From Sedimentisphaerales bacterium (GTDB lineage: Bacteria; Planctomycetota; Phycisphaerae; Sedimentisphaerales; SG8-4), in the NCBI GenBank assembly GCA_016932895.1, contig JAFGCA010000584.1, positions 1 through 57,668 on the forward strand: a DNA stretch of 57,668 nt. The letters run 5' to 3'. The notes under the pieces are model-generated. The model did no database searches. It was not told the DNA's origin and saw only the letters and a list, made by a program, of their open reading frames with translations. The number at the start of each line of letters is the position of its first letter. Positions within the stretch are counted from its first letter, which is position 1. The position numbers were made by a program, and so were the translations under genes. Shown here piece by piece: positions 17,956 through 27,150 of this stretch.

Positions 17956-20292
17956 CTACTCGTCAACTGCTGTGCCACTCGATTTGTCTCGTAGCTTACC
18001 TGCCATGGCGTCGATTTTCAGCAACAAAGTTGGGAGGAGCAAAAAGTCCATCACCAGCGCCAATACGACGGTCAGGGAGCACATCCGTCCCATTTCCGAA
18101 CTGATCCGATAGTGAGACAGCGTCAGGACCAGGAAACCGGCCGTCAGGGCCACGCTCGTTATCCACATGGCGCTGCCGACGGTGTGAAAGGCGTGATGGA
18201 CCGCCTCCTCGGGGCTCATCCCCTCCTGACGCCGGGCACGCCGGTACTTGCTGAGAAAGTGGACCGTGTCGTCAACGACGATCCCGATGGTCATGGCCAC
18301 CACGACCGACAGCGCCAGGCCGACCCGTCCCACGATCATCCCCCAGATGCCGAACGCCATCAGCGGGGGCAGCAGATTGGGGACCAGGCTGACCAGCCCC
18401 AGTTTGCCGCTGCGCAGGGCCACGATCATGATCCCCGATATAAGAACCAGGGCTGCGAAGGAGCCGCGGAGCATACTGATGATATTGCGCCGGGCGATGT
18501 GAGCCCAAATCAGGGACAATCCGGTCGCAGGCGCCTGCATCGAGGCCGGCGCGTGGGCCTGGAGCCACCGGCGCGCCGCCGTATCCATGGCACGCATCTC
18601 CCGGGAACTCATGCTCTCAAACGTCACCGTGAAGCGAGTCGCGGATCGATCGACGTCGATCTGGTCGTTGAGGTCGCAGCCGAAGGGCAGTGACATCTCG
18701 TACAAGAGCAGGTATTGGGCAATCAGATCGCGCCGGTCCGGAAGGCGGTAATAGCTCTCCTGCCCGCCGTGCATGTCCCGGTGCAGTCGCTTGATCGTAT
18801 CGGGAATCGCCGAGACGCAGACCACCCTGGGCTGCCGGCGGTACCATTGGGCAAATTCGTCCACGTGCGTCAGATAGGCGGGGTCGGTAATTCCGCCCGA
18901 CTGTCCCGCCGGCAGGGAGTATTCCATCACGTCCCAGCCGCTCAGGTTCTCGATCAGGAAATCGGTGGCGCGACGAAATGCGAAGGTGTCGTCAAAGTAC
19001 GACAAGAAGTTGTCATTCAATTCGATCAGGAAAATGCCCGAGGTGGCGAAGGCGGCCAGCGCCACCATGATCCAGAGGACCGGTTTTCGTCGGCGCACGA
19101 CGAAGTCGGCCAAACGGTCGTAGTTCAAGTGGATGCGACTCAAACGCTTCGCCCGGGCCGAGACGGGCAGTACCGCCATCAGCGCCGGCAGCAAAAGCAC
19201 CGAATACAGAAAGGCCATCGCCACCCCCAGCGCTACGATGTTGCCCAGGTCCCGGAAGGGCGGCGATTCGGAGAAATTCATGCTGAGAAATCCGATGATC
19301 GTCGTAATGCTGGTAAGAAAGACCGGCTGCAGGTTGATTCGCAGAGACTCGGCGACGGCCTCCTGTCTCGGCCGGCCCTCGCGCATCAGGTGCGACATCG
19401 TCGTCAGGATGTGCACGCTGTCGGCGACCGCCAGCGTCAGGATCAACCCGGGCGCGCCGACCGAGACGGCGTTGAGCGAGATGCCGAGCCAGCCCGCCAG
19501 CCCCAGCCCGCCGATCATGGACAAGACGATGACGGCCACCGCCGCCAGGGTGCCCAGGACCGACTGCAGAGCGATGCCGATCAACACCGACATGGCGATG
19601 AACATCGGCGGCACGAGGGTCCTGAAGTCCTTCTTGCTGGCTTCACCGAAGGCGTGGTCGATCATGACCGAACCGGTGAGGTAGACGTCGATATCCGGAT
19701 ACCTGGCGCGAAGTTCTTCGGCCGCTGCCCGCGCCGCTTCGGCCACCTCCAGCACTTCGGCCCGCTCCTCTTCCGGCATGGCCAGAGCGACGTATACGCC
19801 GGCCACGTGGCCCGTCGGGGAGACCAGCCTCTGGACGATGGTGTTCTCGGCCAGGGCGAACCGGCGTATTCTCTCGATATCCTGTTCCGTCAGATCGTGA
19901 GGGTCGCCGACGAGGTCTTCCACGAGGAGATCGTCCTCTTCGGCCCGGATGTGCTGGAAGTTGGCCAGCGAGATGACGCGACGCGAACAGGGCAGCTTCC
20001 AGCCCCGCTGCGTCAACTCGGCAATGGCGGCCAGGCTCTCTGCGGTGAAGACGTCGCCGTCCCGGGCAGCGACGATGAAGAAAACGCTCTGTTCCCGACT
20101 GTACGTATTCTCAAAAGCCTGAAGCCGCTGATAGTCGGGGTTTTGCACGCCGAAGAACACGCGGGTGTTATTGCTGATGCTCAGACGGGGAATCCCCAAC
20201 GTCGCCGCCACGACGGCCGGTATCGTCAGCAGGATGATCCACCACCGGTACTGAACCACCCAGCGGCCGTAAGAATCCTCGTTCCAAGTCAT
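17956..20292 (-). CDS. RND/MMPL-family transporter
   Basis: A 778-aa inner-membrane protein with the duplicated RND layout. TM1 (WWIILLTIPAVVAATLGI) is followed by a large periplasmic loop (about residues 50-215), five TM helices, a second periplasmic loop (about 415-590) and another five TM helices. The TM4 region and its equivalent carry acidic residues (VGAPGLILTLAVADSVH and GIVVDDTVHFLSKYRR) that in RND proteins relay protons. At about 780 residues it matches the MMPL/HpnN-like branch, which exports lipids or hopanoids, rather than the 1,000-residue multidrug pumps. The substrate is unknown. The start is ATG 20292, 17 bases after the M19 dipeptidase stop; an upstream extension to 20364 would overlap that gene. 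Confidence 0.87.
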   Translation of the reverse strand: MTWNEDSYGRWVVQYRWWIILLTIPAVVAATLGIPRLSISNNTRVFFGVQNPDYQRLQAFENTYSREQSVFFIVAARDGDVFTAESLAAIAELTQRGWKLPCSRRVISLANFQHIRAEEDDLLVEDLVGDPHDLTEQDIERIRRFALAENTIVQRLVSPTGHVAGVYVALAMPEEERAEVLEVAEAARAAAEELRARYPDIDVYLTGSVMIDHAFGEASKKDFRTLVPPMFIAMSVLIGIALQSVLGTLAAVAVIVLSMIGGLGLAGWLGISLNAVSVGAPGLILTLAVADSVHILTTMSHLMREGRPRQEAVAESLRINLQPVFLTSITTIIGFLSMNFSESPPFRDLGNIVALGVAMAFLYSVLLLPALMAVLPVSARAKRLSRIHLNYDRLADFVVRRRKPVLWIMVALAAFATSGIFLIELNDNFLSYFDDTFAFRRATDFLIENLSGWDVMEYSLPAGQSGGITDPAYLTHVDEFAQWYRRQPRVVCVSAIPDTIKRLHRDMHGGQESYYRLPDRRDLIAQYLLLYEMSLPFGCDLNDQIDVDRSATRFTVTFESMSSREMRAMDTAARRWLQAHAPASMQAPATGLSLIWAHIARRNIISMLRGSFAALVLISGIMIVALRSGKLGLVSLVPNLLPPLMAFGIWGMIVGRVGLALSVVVAMTIGIVVDDTVHFLSKYRRARRQEGMSPEEAVHHAFHTVGSAMWITSVALTAGFLVLTLSHYRISSEMGRMCSLTVVLALVMDFLLLPTLLLKIDAMAGKLRDKSSGTAVDE

Positions 20293-20309
20293 AATGAATG
20301 GCCAGCGCG

Positions 20310-21536
20310 CTATTCGGGCTCTCTTTGTTGAAGGGTCAAAGCGGTCTTCTCGACCTGGGACCATACCCGCAGGAAATTCTCGGCGCAGATCTTCTTGAGG
20401 GCCGGCTCGTCGTAGCCCTTCTTGAGCAGTTCGTAGATGAGATTGGGATAGCAGGAGACGTCCTCCAGGCCTTCGGGGACGTTTTCGATGCCGTCGAAAT
20501 CGGAGCCCAGGCCCACGTGCTCAACCCCGACGAGTTTGGCGACGTGGTCGATGTGGGTCGCCACGTCGGCGACGTACGCCGGGCCGAACCGCGCGCCCAC
20601 CCAGCGCTCGTGAACGTATCGGTCTCTTTCCTGCCCTTGCAGGTTTCGGGCCTTGACCTGTCGGAGGATGTCCCGGTGCAACTCGTCGAATTTGCGGTTG
20701 GCGACGGGGTTGACGAAGATGGAGCCGAAGTTGATCTGGATCACGCCGCCTTTTTTCGCCAGCAGCCGGATCATCTCGTCGCTCATGTTTCGGTGCCAAC
20801 CGGGCGTGAAATGCCGGCAGCCCGAATGCGTGGCCACCACCGGGGCCTGCGAAAGCTGCATCACTTCATAAAACGCTTCGTCGGAGACGTGCGAGACGTC
20901 GACGATCATTCCCACGCGGTTCATCTCCGCGACGAGCTTCCTGCCGAAGGGGCTCAGACCGTGCCATTGCGGGCCTTCATCGAACGAGGAATCGCAGATG
21001 TGGTTGTTCTTCGAATGGCACAGCGTGATGTACCGAATGCCGCGCGCGTGGAAGTGCCTTAGATTGGCCATCTCGCCCTCCAGGGGCGAGCCGTTCTCCA
21101 TGCCCAGGGCGATCGAAATGCGTCCGTCGCCGAACTGCTTTCGCATCTGCCCGGCGGAAAGAGCCGGCGCGAACTTGTCGGACCAGTTGGACAAACACTC
21201 AGTAACCGAATCGATCGTTCGGTCGGCAAACCCGCGGGCGCCACCCTCTTCGTAGCTGGGCGGCACGTAGACCGCCATGAAGACGCCGTCCAATCCTCCC
21301 TGCCGGGCCCGGACGTAGTCGAACTGACCCGACTCGGTCCGCACCGAGAGATCCACCATCTCCTTCTGAAGCTGGTAGGGTGTGTCCATGTGCGTGTCAA
21401 TCAGGAAGAGTTTTTGCGCCAGGCGGTTGGCTCGGGCCCGCAGGTTCGCATCGGTGTCACCGAAGACCGGCCGCGAAGACCACCGGCAGAATGCGACCAG
21501 CATGAGTCCAACTGCAACGGATTTTCGGAAATTCAT
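20310..21536 (-). CDS. Membrane dipeptidase, peptidase family M19
   Basis: A 408-aa exported zinc dipeptidase. A signal peptide (SVAVGLMLVAFCRW) precedes IDTHMDTP, which gives the first metal ligands His49 and Asp51. The bridging glutamate is in GMENGSPLEG. Later metal and substrate histidines lie in VDVSHVSDEAF and VVATHSGCRHF, and the catalytic Asp is in LGSDFDGIE. Family members cleave dipeptides, including D-containing dipeptides and beta-lactam-like bonds. It heads the exporter trio with tight spacing and follows a C69 dipeptidase, so the block can hydrolyse several kinds of dipeptide outside the cytoplasm. The start is ATG 21536 with GTAGGAAT upstream. Confidence 0.9.
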   Translation of the reverse strand: MNFRKSVAVGLMLVAFCRWSSRPVFGDTDANLRARANRLAQKLFLIDTHMDTPYQLQKEMVDLSVRTESGQFDYVRARQGGLDGVFMAVYVPPSYEEGGARGFADRTIDSVTECLSNWSDKFAPALSAGQMRKQFGDGRISIALGMENGSPLEGEMANLRHFHARGIRYITLCHSKNNHICDSSFDEGPQWHGLSPFGRKLVAEMNRVGMIVDVSHVSDEAFYEVMQLSQAPVVATHSGCRHFTPGWHRNMSDEMIRLLAKKGGVIQINFGSIFVNPVANRKFDELHRDILRQVKARNLQGQERDRYVHERWVGARFGPAYVADVATHIDHVAKLVGVEHVGLGSDFDGIENVPEGLEDVSCYPNLIYELLKKGYDEPALKKICAENFLRVWSQVEKTALTLQQREPE

Positions 21537-21596
21537 ATTCCTACCTCATGGATTGCTTATGGTTTCTGCCTTCTGCTTTTTGCTTTTCCCATGATC

Positions 21597-23054
21597 CTAT
21601 TCCTCCGGCAGGACTGCGCCCATGGCCTCCAGAGACGCTACGTACACACGCTTCGAGTAATTCTCCAGCAGGCGCGCGGCGGCCGGTCGGTCTGTCTCGT
21701 ACAATTGGCGCGCCGCCCGCTCAATCGGCCCCTGCAACTCCAGCGCGTGCCGCTCCAGATCGCGGGCTCTTTTCTGGGCCGCTTCGACTGCTGCGGGATC
21801 TTCGTCGGCGACTCGGTCGCGGAAATTCGAGAACGTCCAGAACGCCTCCAGCGGATTCGCTGCAAAGGGCGCCTGCACTCTGCGGTCGTAATACGCCTTC
21901 GCCGGTCTCTCGGAGTCCAGACGCCAGCCGGTGGGGAAATCCGTGATACCGAAGTGGAACGGCACGTAGAACGACGTGCGGGGCGAAGCGAGACACGCCC
22001 AGTACACGATGCCGATGTCGCGCGGAAGATCTCGGCGCATCTGGGTGACAAAACTGGTCTGCGTTCCGCCGCTGCACAGGGCGCAAACGAGCCTCGAATC
22101 GGGCGGGATGGCCGGCGTTTCGTTTCTCTTGTCGTGGCGCAGGATCCGCATCGCGTCGATCACGCTGAGTTTCTGCCTGGGCACGACGGAGAACGGCAGG
22201 TCCGGGCCCGGCTCGATCCGCCGGTCGGTGACACAGGTCAGTCCGCTCCACTGCCGACCCGTGTTGCTCGGATGAGAAGCGGATTGCGGATTGGCGTACG
22301 CCGCGGCGAAGTCGAACGGACCGTCGGTCGCAGGGTCGTACCAGCCCCTTCGTCGGGCGTAGTCGACGATGTCGCGGGATGCCAGGAAGTTGTCGCGGTC
22401 CTGGAGGGCGACTGTGCCGATGGTATACGTATTGGCGACCATGGCAACCTCGCCGTCGCCGACTCGCCTGGCCAGCCAGTGCTTGCCGTTGACGACGCAA
22501 CAGAGCCATCCCTCGTTGGGATCGGCGATGATATAGGTCCGGCCCGAGTCGATATAGCCGAAACGTTCCACGAGCCGGCCGGCCAGCAACACACCCTCCC
22601 GCGCCGTCGGCGCCCGCTCGGCCACCAGGCGGCGCAGCATGTAGCCGATTCCTCCCTCGCTGATCTCGGGCTGGTCCTCGCGCGAAGGACAATTGTCCGA
22701 TGTCACCGTGACGCCCCATTCGTTGACGTAGCTGTCGGAGAAGCGCATGCCGGGCATCTCCGACCAGAGATAGGCCCAGGTCTGTCCGGCCTGCTCGACG
22801 AGGCCGCCGTTGCGCAACTTTACCATGGCGCCGCGCGGATGCCTGCGGCGCGGGACCTTGTGGTGGTTGACGATCTGCGGGGGGCCGTCGTCCTCGTTGT
22901 GGGCGACGAGCACGCATCCGTCCGCCGAGGCGTCCTTGCCCACGACGAAGGAGAAGCAACCGGGACACGGAGCCGCCGCTGCCAGCAACGCGCAAATGCA
23001 GACCAACAGGATCAAAACGGAAAGGCCCCTGCACTGTTTGGTGCTTGAATTCAT
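21597..23054 (-). CDS. Secreted C69-family dipeptidase
   Basis: A 485-aa N-terminal-nucleophile-type peptidase. After a signal segment (LSVLILLVCICALLAAAA) comes GCFSFVVGKDASADG, the family signature in which the Cys (Cys33) becomes the N-terminal nucleophile after processing. It is followed by LVAHNEDD, equivalent to the ARNED segment of PepD-like enzymes. The conserved middle block is present (WAYLWSEMPGMRFSDSYVNEWGVTVTSDNC), as are later family blocks (GWLCCVVNGKHW and WACLASPRTSFYVPF). It should hydrolyse dipeptides. The in-frame start at 23180 would overlap the symporter and lacks a signal; ATG 23054 has GGATAGGAAG immediately upstream and lies 20 bases after the symporter stop. Confidence 0.87.
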   Translation of the reverse strand: MNSSTKQCRGLSVLILLVCICALLAAAAPCPGCFSFVVGKDASADGCVLVAHNEDDGPPQIVNHHKVPRRRHPRGAMVKLRNGGLVEQAGQTWAYLWSEMPGMRFSDSYVNEWGVTVTSDNCPSREDQPEISEGGIGYMLRRLVAERAPTAREGVLLAGRLVERFGYIDSGRTYIIADPNEGWLCCVVNGKHWLARRVGDGEVAMVANTYTIGTVALQDRDNFLASRDIVDYARRRGWYDPATDGPFDFAAAYANPQSASHPSNTGRQWSGLTCVTDRRIEPGPDLPFSVVPRQKLSVIDAMRILRHDKRNETPAIPPDSRLVCALCSGGTQTSFVTQMRRDLPRDIGIVYWACLASPRTSFYVPFHFGITDFPTGWRLDSERPAKAYYDRRVQAPFAANPLEAFWTFSNFRDRVADEDPAAVEAAQKRARDLERHALELQGPIERAARQLYETDRPAAARLLENYSKRVYVASLEAMGAVLPEE

Positions 23055-23074
23055 CTTCCTATCCTCACAATCCC

Positions 23075-24355
23075 CTATGACGGTCCGCCGGCGTCCGCGT
23101 CTGCGTCGAGCTGTCCCTCGGTGGAGGCGACGACTACGGCGCAGGCGGCGTCGCCCGTGATGTTCACGGCGCTGCGACACATATCCAGGATGCGTTCGAC
23201 GCCCATAATGATGCCGATCCCCTCCAACGGCACACCGATGCTCCGCAGGACAATCGCCAGCGTGATGATGCCGGCCCCCGGCGTGCCGGCCGTCCCGATG
23301 GAGGCCAGGGTCGCCGTCAGGACGATAGCCAGTTGCTGGCCCAGGTTCAAATCGATCCCGTAGAGCTGCGCCAGAAAGACCGCCGAAACACCCTGGTACA
23401 GCGCCGTTCCGTCCATGTTCATCGTAGCTCCCAGCGGCAAGGTGAAGCTACAGATATAGCGCGAGACGCCCAGGGCCTCGGCCGTGCAATCGATCGTCAC
23501 AGGCAGCGTGGCCGAGCTCGAACCCGAGCTGAAGGCGATCAACTGCGCGGGTCGAATGCCGCGAAGAAATCTCCGCACCGCCAGCCGGCTGAAGACTCGA
23601 ATCGCCGAGGAGTACACCAGCAAAACGTGGACGATCAGCCCGACTACAACCACGAGACAGTACTTCAGGAGCAGCAACAGAATGTCGAGGCCGAAGTCGG
23701 CGACCACGGCGGCAATCAGCGCGAAGACGCCGTACGGGGCGACCTTCATTATGACGTGCACCATGGCGATCAGGGCGTCGTTGACTCCCTCGAAGAAACG
23801 GATCACCGGCCCGCTGCGCTCGGGCGGGATGAGGGTCAGACAAATGCCCGTCAGCAAGGCGAAGAAGATGATCTGGAGCATCCGGCCTTCCGCGAAGGCC
23901 CGGATCGGGTTCGTCGGAATGATCTCGAGCAGGACGTCTTTGATCGAGGGCTTTTCCTCGGCGGCGCCGGCCGAGCCTTCCTGGCCCCGGCTGGCCTGCA
24001 TCAGCTCGCTTCGGGCTTGCTCCGAGAGGCCGATGCCCGGCCGCGTGAGATTGGCCAGCACCAGACCGATGCTGATGGCGATGGCGGTGGTGCAGAGATA
24101 GAACGCCAGCGTCTTGACGCCGATCCGCCCCAGGCTCTTGAGGTCCTTCAGACTGGTCGTGCCCACCAGCAGCGACGCGAACACCAGCGGGACCACGACC
24201 ATGCTGATCAGGCGAACGAAGGCCGTCCCGACCGGTTTGATGTAAGCGACGACCAAACCCGAGAAGTGCAGGCGGTTCGCCAGCAGCCCGAAAATCGTCC
24301 CCAGCGCCAACGCCAGCAGGACCTTCGTGTAAAGCTTGAGTTTTGGCAATGCCAT
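23075..24355 (-). CDS. Dicarboxylate/amino acid:cation symporter (DAACS family)
   Basis: A 426-aa inner-membrane protein of the glutamate/aspartate/C4-dicarboxylate symporter family, close to the usual 420-430 residues. Eight or so hydrophobic segments are visible. The two re-entrant loops carry AFSSGSSSATLPV (serine-rich hairpin 1) and GTAGTPGAGI (hairpin 2), with NMDGT in the seventh helix for substrate and sodium binding. It would import acidic amino acids or dicarboxylates using Na+ or H+. Its position next to C69, M19 and C26-type hydrolases suggests uptake of the products those enzymes release. The start is ATG 24355 with a weak ribosome-binding site. Confidence 0.9.
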   Translation of the reverse strand: MALPKLKLYTKVLLALALGTIFGLLANRLHFSGLVVAYIKPVGTAFVRLISMVVVPLVFASLLVGTTSLKDLKSLGRIGVKTLAFYLCTTAIAISIGLVLANLTRPGIGLSEQARSELMQASRGQEGSAGAAEEKPSIKDVLLEIIPTNPIRAFAEGRMLQIIFFALLTGICLTLIPPERSGPVIRFFEGVNDALIAMVHVIMKVAPYGVFALIAAVVADFGLDILLLLLKYCLVVVVGLIVHVLLVYSSAIRVFSRLAVRRFLRGIRPAQLIAFSSGSSSATLPVTIDCTAEALGVSRYICSFTLPLGATMNMDGTALYQGVSAVFLAQLYGIDLNLGQQLAIVLTATLASIGTAGTPGAGIITLAIVLRSIGVPLEGIGIIMGVERILDMCRSAVNITGDAACAVVVASTEGQLDADADAGGPS

Positions 24356-24481
24356 CCGTATTCTCAGTTACGGTCGAGAGTTTTGCAGAACTCCATTCAC
24401 AAGAGTCGGGTTCGCCGCGATGATAGCCGAGATCGTGTGGGTCGTCAAAGATGAACGTCCCAGGGTCCAATTGTCGGTACG

Positions 24482-25252
24482 TCACTGAGATGCCGCGGCG
24501 GCGCGGACCAGGGCGCCGTAGATCGCGTTGCGGTGGGCGGTGTCGCTCATGCTTTCGGGGTGCCACTGCACGAAGAGGCCGAAAGCGTCGCCGGTCCGCT
24601 CCAGCGCCTCGACGACGCCGTCGGCGCTGTGGGCGACGATCTTCAGGTCCCCGCCCGGCTTCTTGACCGCCTGGTGATGGTTGGACAGGACCCGTGCTTC
24701 GGTTCCGCCCAGGATGCGGGCCAGGCCGCTGGCAGGCTCGATCTCGACGCGATGGTACCCCCGGTGGACCACCTCGGTGCCGACCTGCGCGGGGATGTCC
24801 TGGACGAGCGAGCCGCCGGCGACGACATTGGCAAACTGCATCCCGAGGCAGACACCCAGCAGAGGCTTGCCGCCGTCCCACCAGCGTGCAATGAGCTTGC
24901 GCTCGAACTCGTAGCGCTGCTGAGGCAGCGGCTCGGCCGTCTCGTGGGGCTCCTCACCATACGCCGACGCCGGGACATCGGCGCCCCCGACGAGCACCAG
25001 GCCGTCGAGCAGGTCCACGTAGCGTTGCAGGATCGTCTCGTCGTCGATCGTCGGCAGCACGAGCGGGACCCCGCCGTTGTCCGCCACCGCCCGCACGTAC
25101 GCGAAGTTGACCTGCGTCCGGGTCCACGTCCCGTCCTCGCTGACGTAGTACGCGCTCGTGATGCCGATCAACGGGCTCGGCGGCGCCGCGCTGCGGCAGC
25201 CACCGACGATCAGGACGAGGCAAAGACCGAGGAACAGCAATCGTCTCTTCAT
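24482..25252 (-). CDS. Lipoprotein class-I glutamine amidotransferase-like hydrolase (C26)
   Basis: A 256-aa protein of the gamma-glutamyl-gamma-aminobutyrate hydrolase/PuuD-like branch. The nucleophile elbow is LLGVCLGMQF (Cys135), and QWHPES near the C-terminus supplies the His and Glu of the triad. Unlike cytoplasmic PuuD, it begins with a lipoprotein signal (LLFLGLCLVLIVGGC, lipobox Cys19), so it probably acts on gamma-glutamyl compounds outside the inner membrane. It lies 126 bases upstream of the symporter on the same strand. The start is ATG 25252 with GGGAG about 7 bases upstream. Confidence 0.85.
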   Translation of the reverse strand: MKRRLLFLGLCLVLIVGGCRSAAPPSPLIGITSAYYVSEDGTWTRTQVNFAYVRAVADNGGVPLVLPTIDDETILQRYVDLLDGLVLVGGADVPASAYGEEPHETAEPLPQQRYEFERKLIARWWDGGKPLLGVCLGMQFANVVAGGSLVQDIPAQVGTEVVHRGYHRVEIEPASGLARILGGTEARVLSNHHQAVKKPGGDLKIVAHSADGVVEALERTGDAFGLFVQWHPESMSDTAHRNAIYGALVRAAAASQ

Positions 25253-25296
25253 AATGAACTCCCGGACACTCTACTTACACCCCGAACAGGCGACGG

Positions 25297-25380
25297 GTGG
25301 CAGCGTCAAGCGCAGCTTGGCGATGGCGCTTCGCACCCGGACATCCCCATCGCCAAGGCCTGCGGCCTTGACGCTGCCAC
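25297..25380. repeat. Copy B (short, 84 bp) of the GTGGCAGCGTCAAG palindrome
   Basis: Both arms of the repeat described at 10919 are present, with one base missing in the left arm (CGCAGC instead of CGGCAGC). The centre is about 28 bases shorter than in the 112-bp copies. The right arm is identical to that of copy A (AAGGCC-TGC-GGCCTT hairpin). It lies between the C26 gene start and the MBL gene stop on the minus strand. Confidence 0.85.
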
Positions 25381-25414
25381 ACCGGGTACCCCATTTCATA
25401 AATCGTGCGACGAT

Positions 25415-25491
25415 AGATTGCTTCGCTTCGCTCGCAATGACAGGGGCAACCCGTATATATCATTGCGCCGAGCGTAGCGACGAAGCAATCT
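25415..25491. repeat. REP-like inverted repeat (ATTGCTTCGCTTCGCTCGCAATGAC type)
   Basis: AGATTGCTTCGCTTCGCTC and GCAATGA run from 25416 to 25440, and the near-complementary TCATTGCGCCGAGCG...GAAGCAATCT runs from 25460 to 25491. Together they form a hairpin. Repeats of this wording are scattered through many unrelated bacterial genomes (recalled, not checked here). With copy B it fills the 310-base gap 25253-25562, where no gene is seen. Confidence 0.7.
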
Positions 25492-25562
25492 CCTCCCGCA
25501 TCGTCGCGGAACCTGCGAAATGCGGGACTGATCTGACGAACGACGCTTTACGCCGAGTTGCT

Positions 25563-27113
25563 TCACAGGCCACCTTTGCCGCCGATGACGCCTTCGGGCC
25601 AGCGCACCAGCGTCAGCGGATCGTGGGCGGGCAGGACGATGTCGGCCTGCGCTCGGATCTTCGCGATCGCCTCGCGGCACGCGAGCGGATCGCCGCTGCG
25701 CGTGGGCCGGTCCCTTTCGATATTCTCGTACTTGTAGACGACGTCGCCGGCCAGCATGACCGGGCCCATGTGGGTCCGCACGAGCACGCCCAAGCTGCCG
25801 GCGGTGTGACATCCGAGAGGCACCGCCCGCACACCGGGGACGATCTCCTGGTCTGCCACGAGTTGCAGCGCCTCGGGCCGGCGCTTCAGGGCCTCTCTCA
25901 CGTCGGTGGCCAGACGCTCGGGCCCGCCGGCCCCCTCGTATTCGCGCCGGCCGACGACGAACTTCGCATTCGGGAAGGCGTCGAAGTAGTCGTAATGGTC
26001 CGCGTGCAGGTGCGTGACGATCACGTGGCTGACCGTAGCCGGATCGATCCCGTGCTGCTTCAGCGCCGCCGGTGTGCGCTCGTGAGGCAGTTGTTCTATG
26101 CCGCCCGGGATGTACTGCTGCGTCGAACGGCCAAACTCCTCGGGATACTTGGGTCCGGTATCGACCACGATCGGACGCGGGCCGCCTTCGATGACCCACA
26201 CGTAGAGAAAGAACGTGCTCGTCTCCTGGCTGTCACTGTCCTGAAACGTGATGTAGTCGCGGACCTGGCACTGGCCCACCTTGACGGCGCGGATCGTGTA
26301 CTTCTGCGTCCCGGGCGCACAAGGCGGCCACCGGTCCCGCGTCCCGGGATCGTGGCTGGGCAGAACGACGTCCGCCCGGGCGCGGACCTTCTCGATGGCG
26401 GCGCGGCATTGTTCGAGGCTGGTGTGCACGCCGGGGGGAATCTTGCGCTCGAAATTCGCCAGCAGCGAGATCGTATCGCCGGTGAGCACCGCCCGGCCGT
26501 GCGCGGTATCGACCGAATACGCCATCGATCCCGGCGTATGTCCCCCGACCCAGAACGACTCGATGCCCGGCAGGACCTGCTCGTCCTCGAGCAGCACGAG
26601 TCGCCGCTTGCAGTCCGGGTCGTTGAGAAACGCGTGCAGGAACGGCCCGTGACCCCAACTGGGACTCTGCCCCGTCGCGCCCTGCCATTCTCTCTTGCCG
26701 ACGTAGATTTTCGCATTGCGGTACTGCATCACGTCGTCGACGTGGTCGAAGTGCAGGTGCGTGATCAGCACGTGGCCGATGTCCTCGGGACGCAGGCCGA
26801 ACTTGCGCAATTGCGCCCGGCTGCTCTCGTGCTCGCTCTGCGTGATCGGCTCGGCCAGCACGTGGGCGGCCCCGCGATTCATCTCCGCCACGTCGGTCAG
26901 TCCCGCATCGACCAGAATCGGCTTGTCGCCGCCCAGGATCAGCCAGACGTACAAGGCGTAGCCATAGGTCTCCGTTTTCTTGCCGCCATGGAAAGCGTGA
27001 TGGCCCGCGATCTTGCACACGCCGTTGCGCAGCGGATAGATCCGATACTGTGGAGCCGCCGCCGCGGCGCTGAGGCTCGCTGCGACCAGCAGGAGACTCG
27101 CCAGCCGACACAT
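25563..27113 (-). CDS. Secreted tandem metallo-beta-lactamase-fold hydrolase
   Basis: A 516-aa protein containing two complete MBL-fold domains of the N-acyl-homoserine-lactonase-like type. The zinc motif HxHxDH appears as THLHFDHVDD in the first domain and THLHADHYDY in the second. Each is followed by a GHTPGS / GCHTAGS metal-His loop and a terminal LPSHDPGT / LPAHDPLT motif. Each half is about 250 residues, so the gene is an internal duplication in which both centres look intact. The substrate is not evident; lactones or other esters are possible. I use ATG 27113, which gives a normal signal peptide (CRLASLLLVAASLSAAAAA). ATG 27137 is an alternative with an acidic N-terminal extension. Confidence 0.85.
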   Translation of the reverse strand: MCRLASLLLVAASLSAAAAAPQYRIYPLRNGVCKIAGHHAFHGGKKTETYGYALYVWLILGGDKPILVDAGLTDVAEMNRGAAHVLAEPITQSEHESSRAQLRKFGLRPEDIGHVLITHLHFDHVDDVMQYRNAKIYVGKREWQGATGQSPSWGHGPFLHAFLNDPDCKRRLVLLEDEQVLPGIESFWVGGHTPGSMAYSVDTAHGRAVLTGDTISLLANFERKIPPGVHTSLEQCRAAIEKVRARADVVLPSHDPGTRDRWPPCAPGTQKYTIRAVKVGQCQVRDYITFQDSDSQETSTFFLYVWVIEGGPRPIVVDTGPKYPEEFGRSTQQYIPGGIEQLPHERTPAALKQHGIDPATVSHVIVTHLHADHYDYFDAFPNAKFVVGRREYEGAGGPERLATDVREALKRRPEALQLVADQEIVPGVRAVPLGCHTAGSLGVLVRTHMGPVMLAGDVVYKYENIERDRPTRSGDPLACREAIAKIRAQADIVLPAHDPLTLVRWPEGVIGGKGGL

Positions 27114-27150
27114 TCCCCTTCCTTCCCACATTTCCATGTCCACCTCGTCC

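Noticed and set aside
18715..20331. 538-codon plus-strand frame over the RND transporter
   Set aside because: Arg/Gln/Asp-rich without domains; opposite a clear RND protein.
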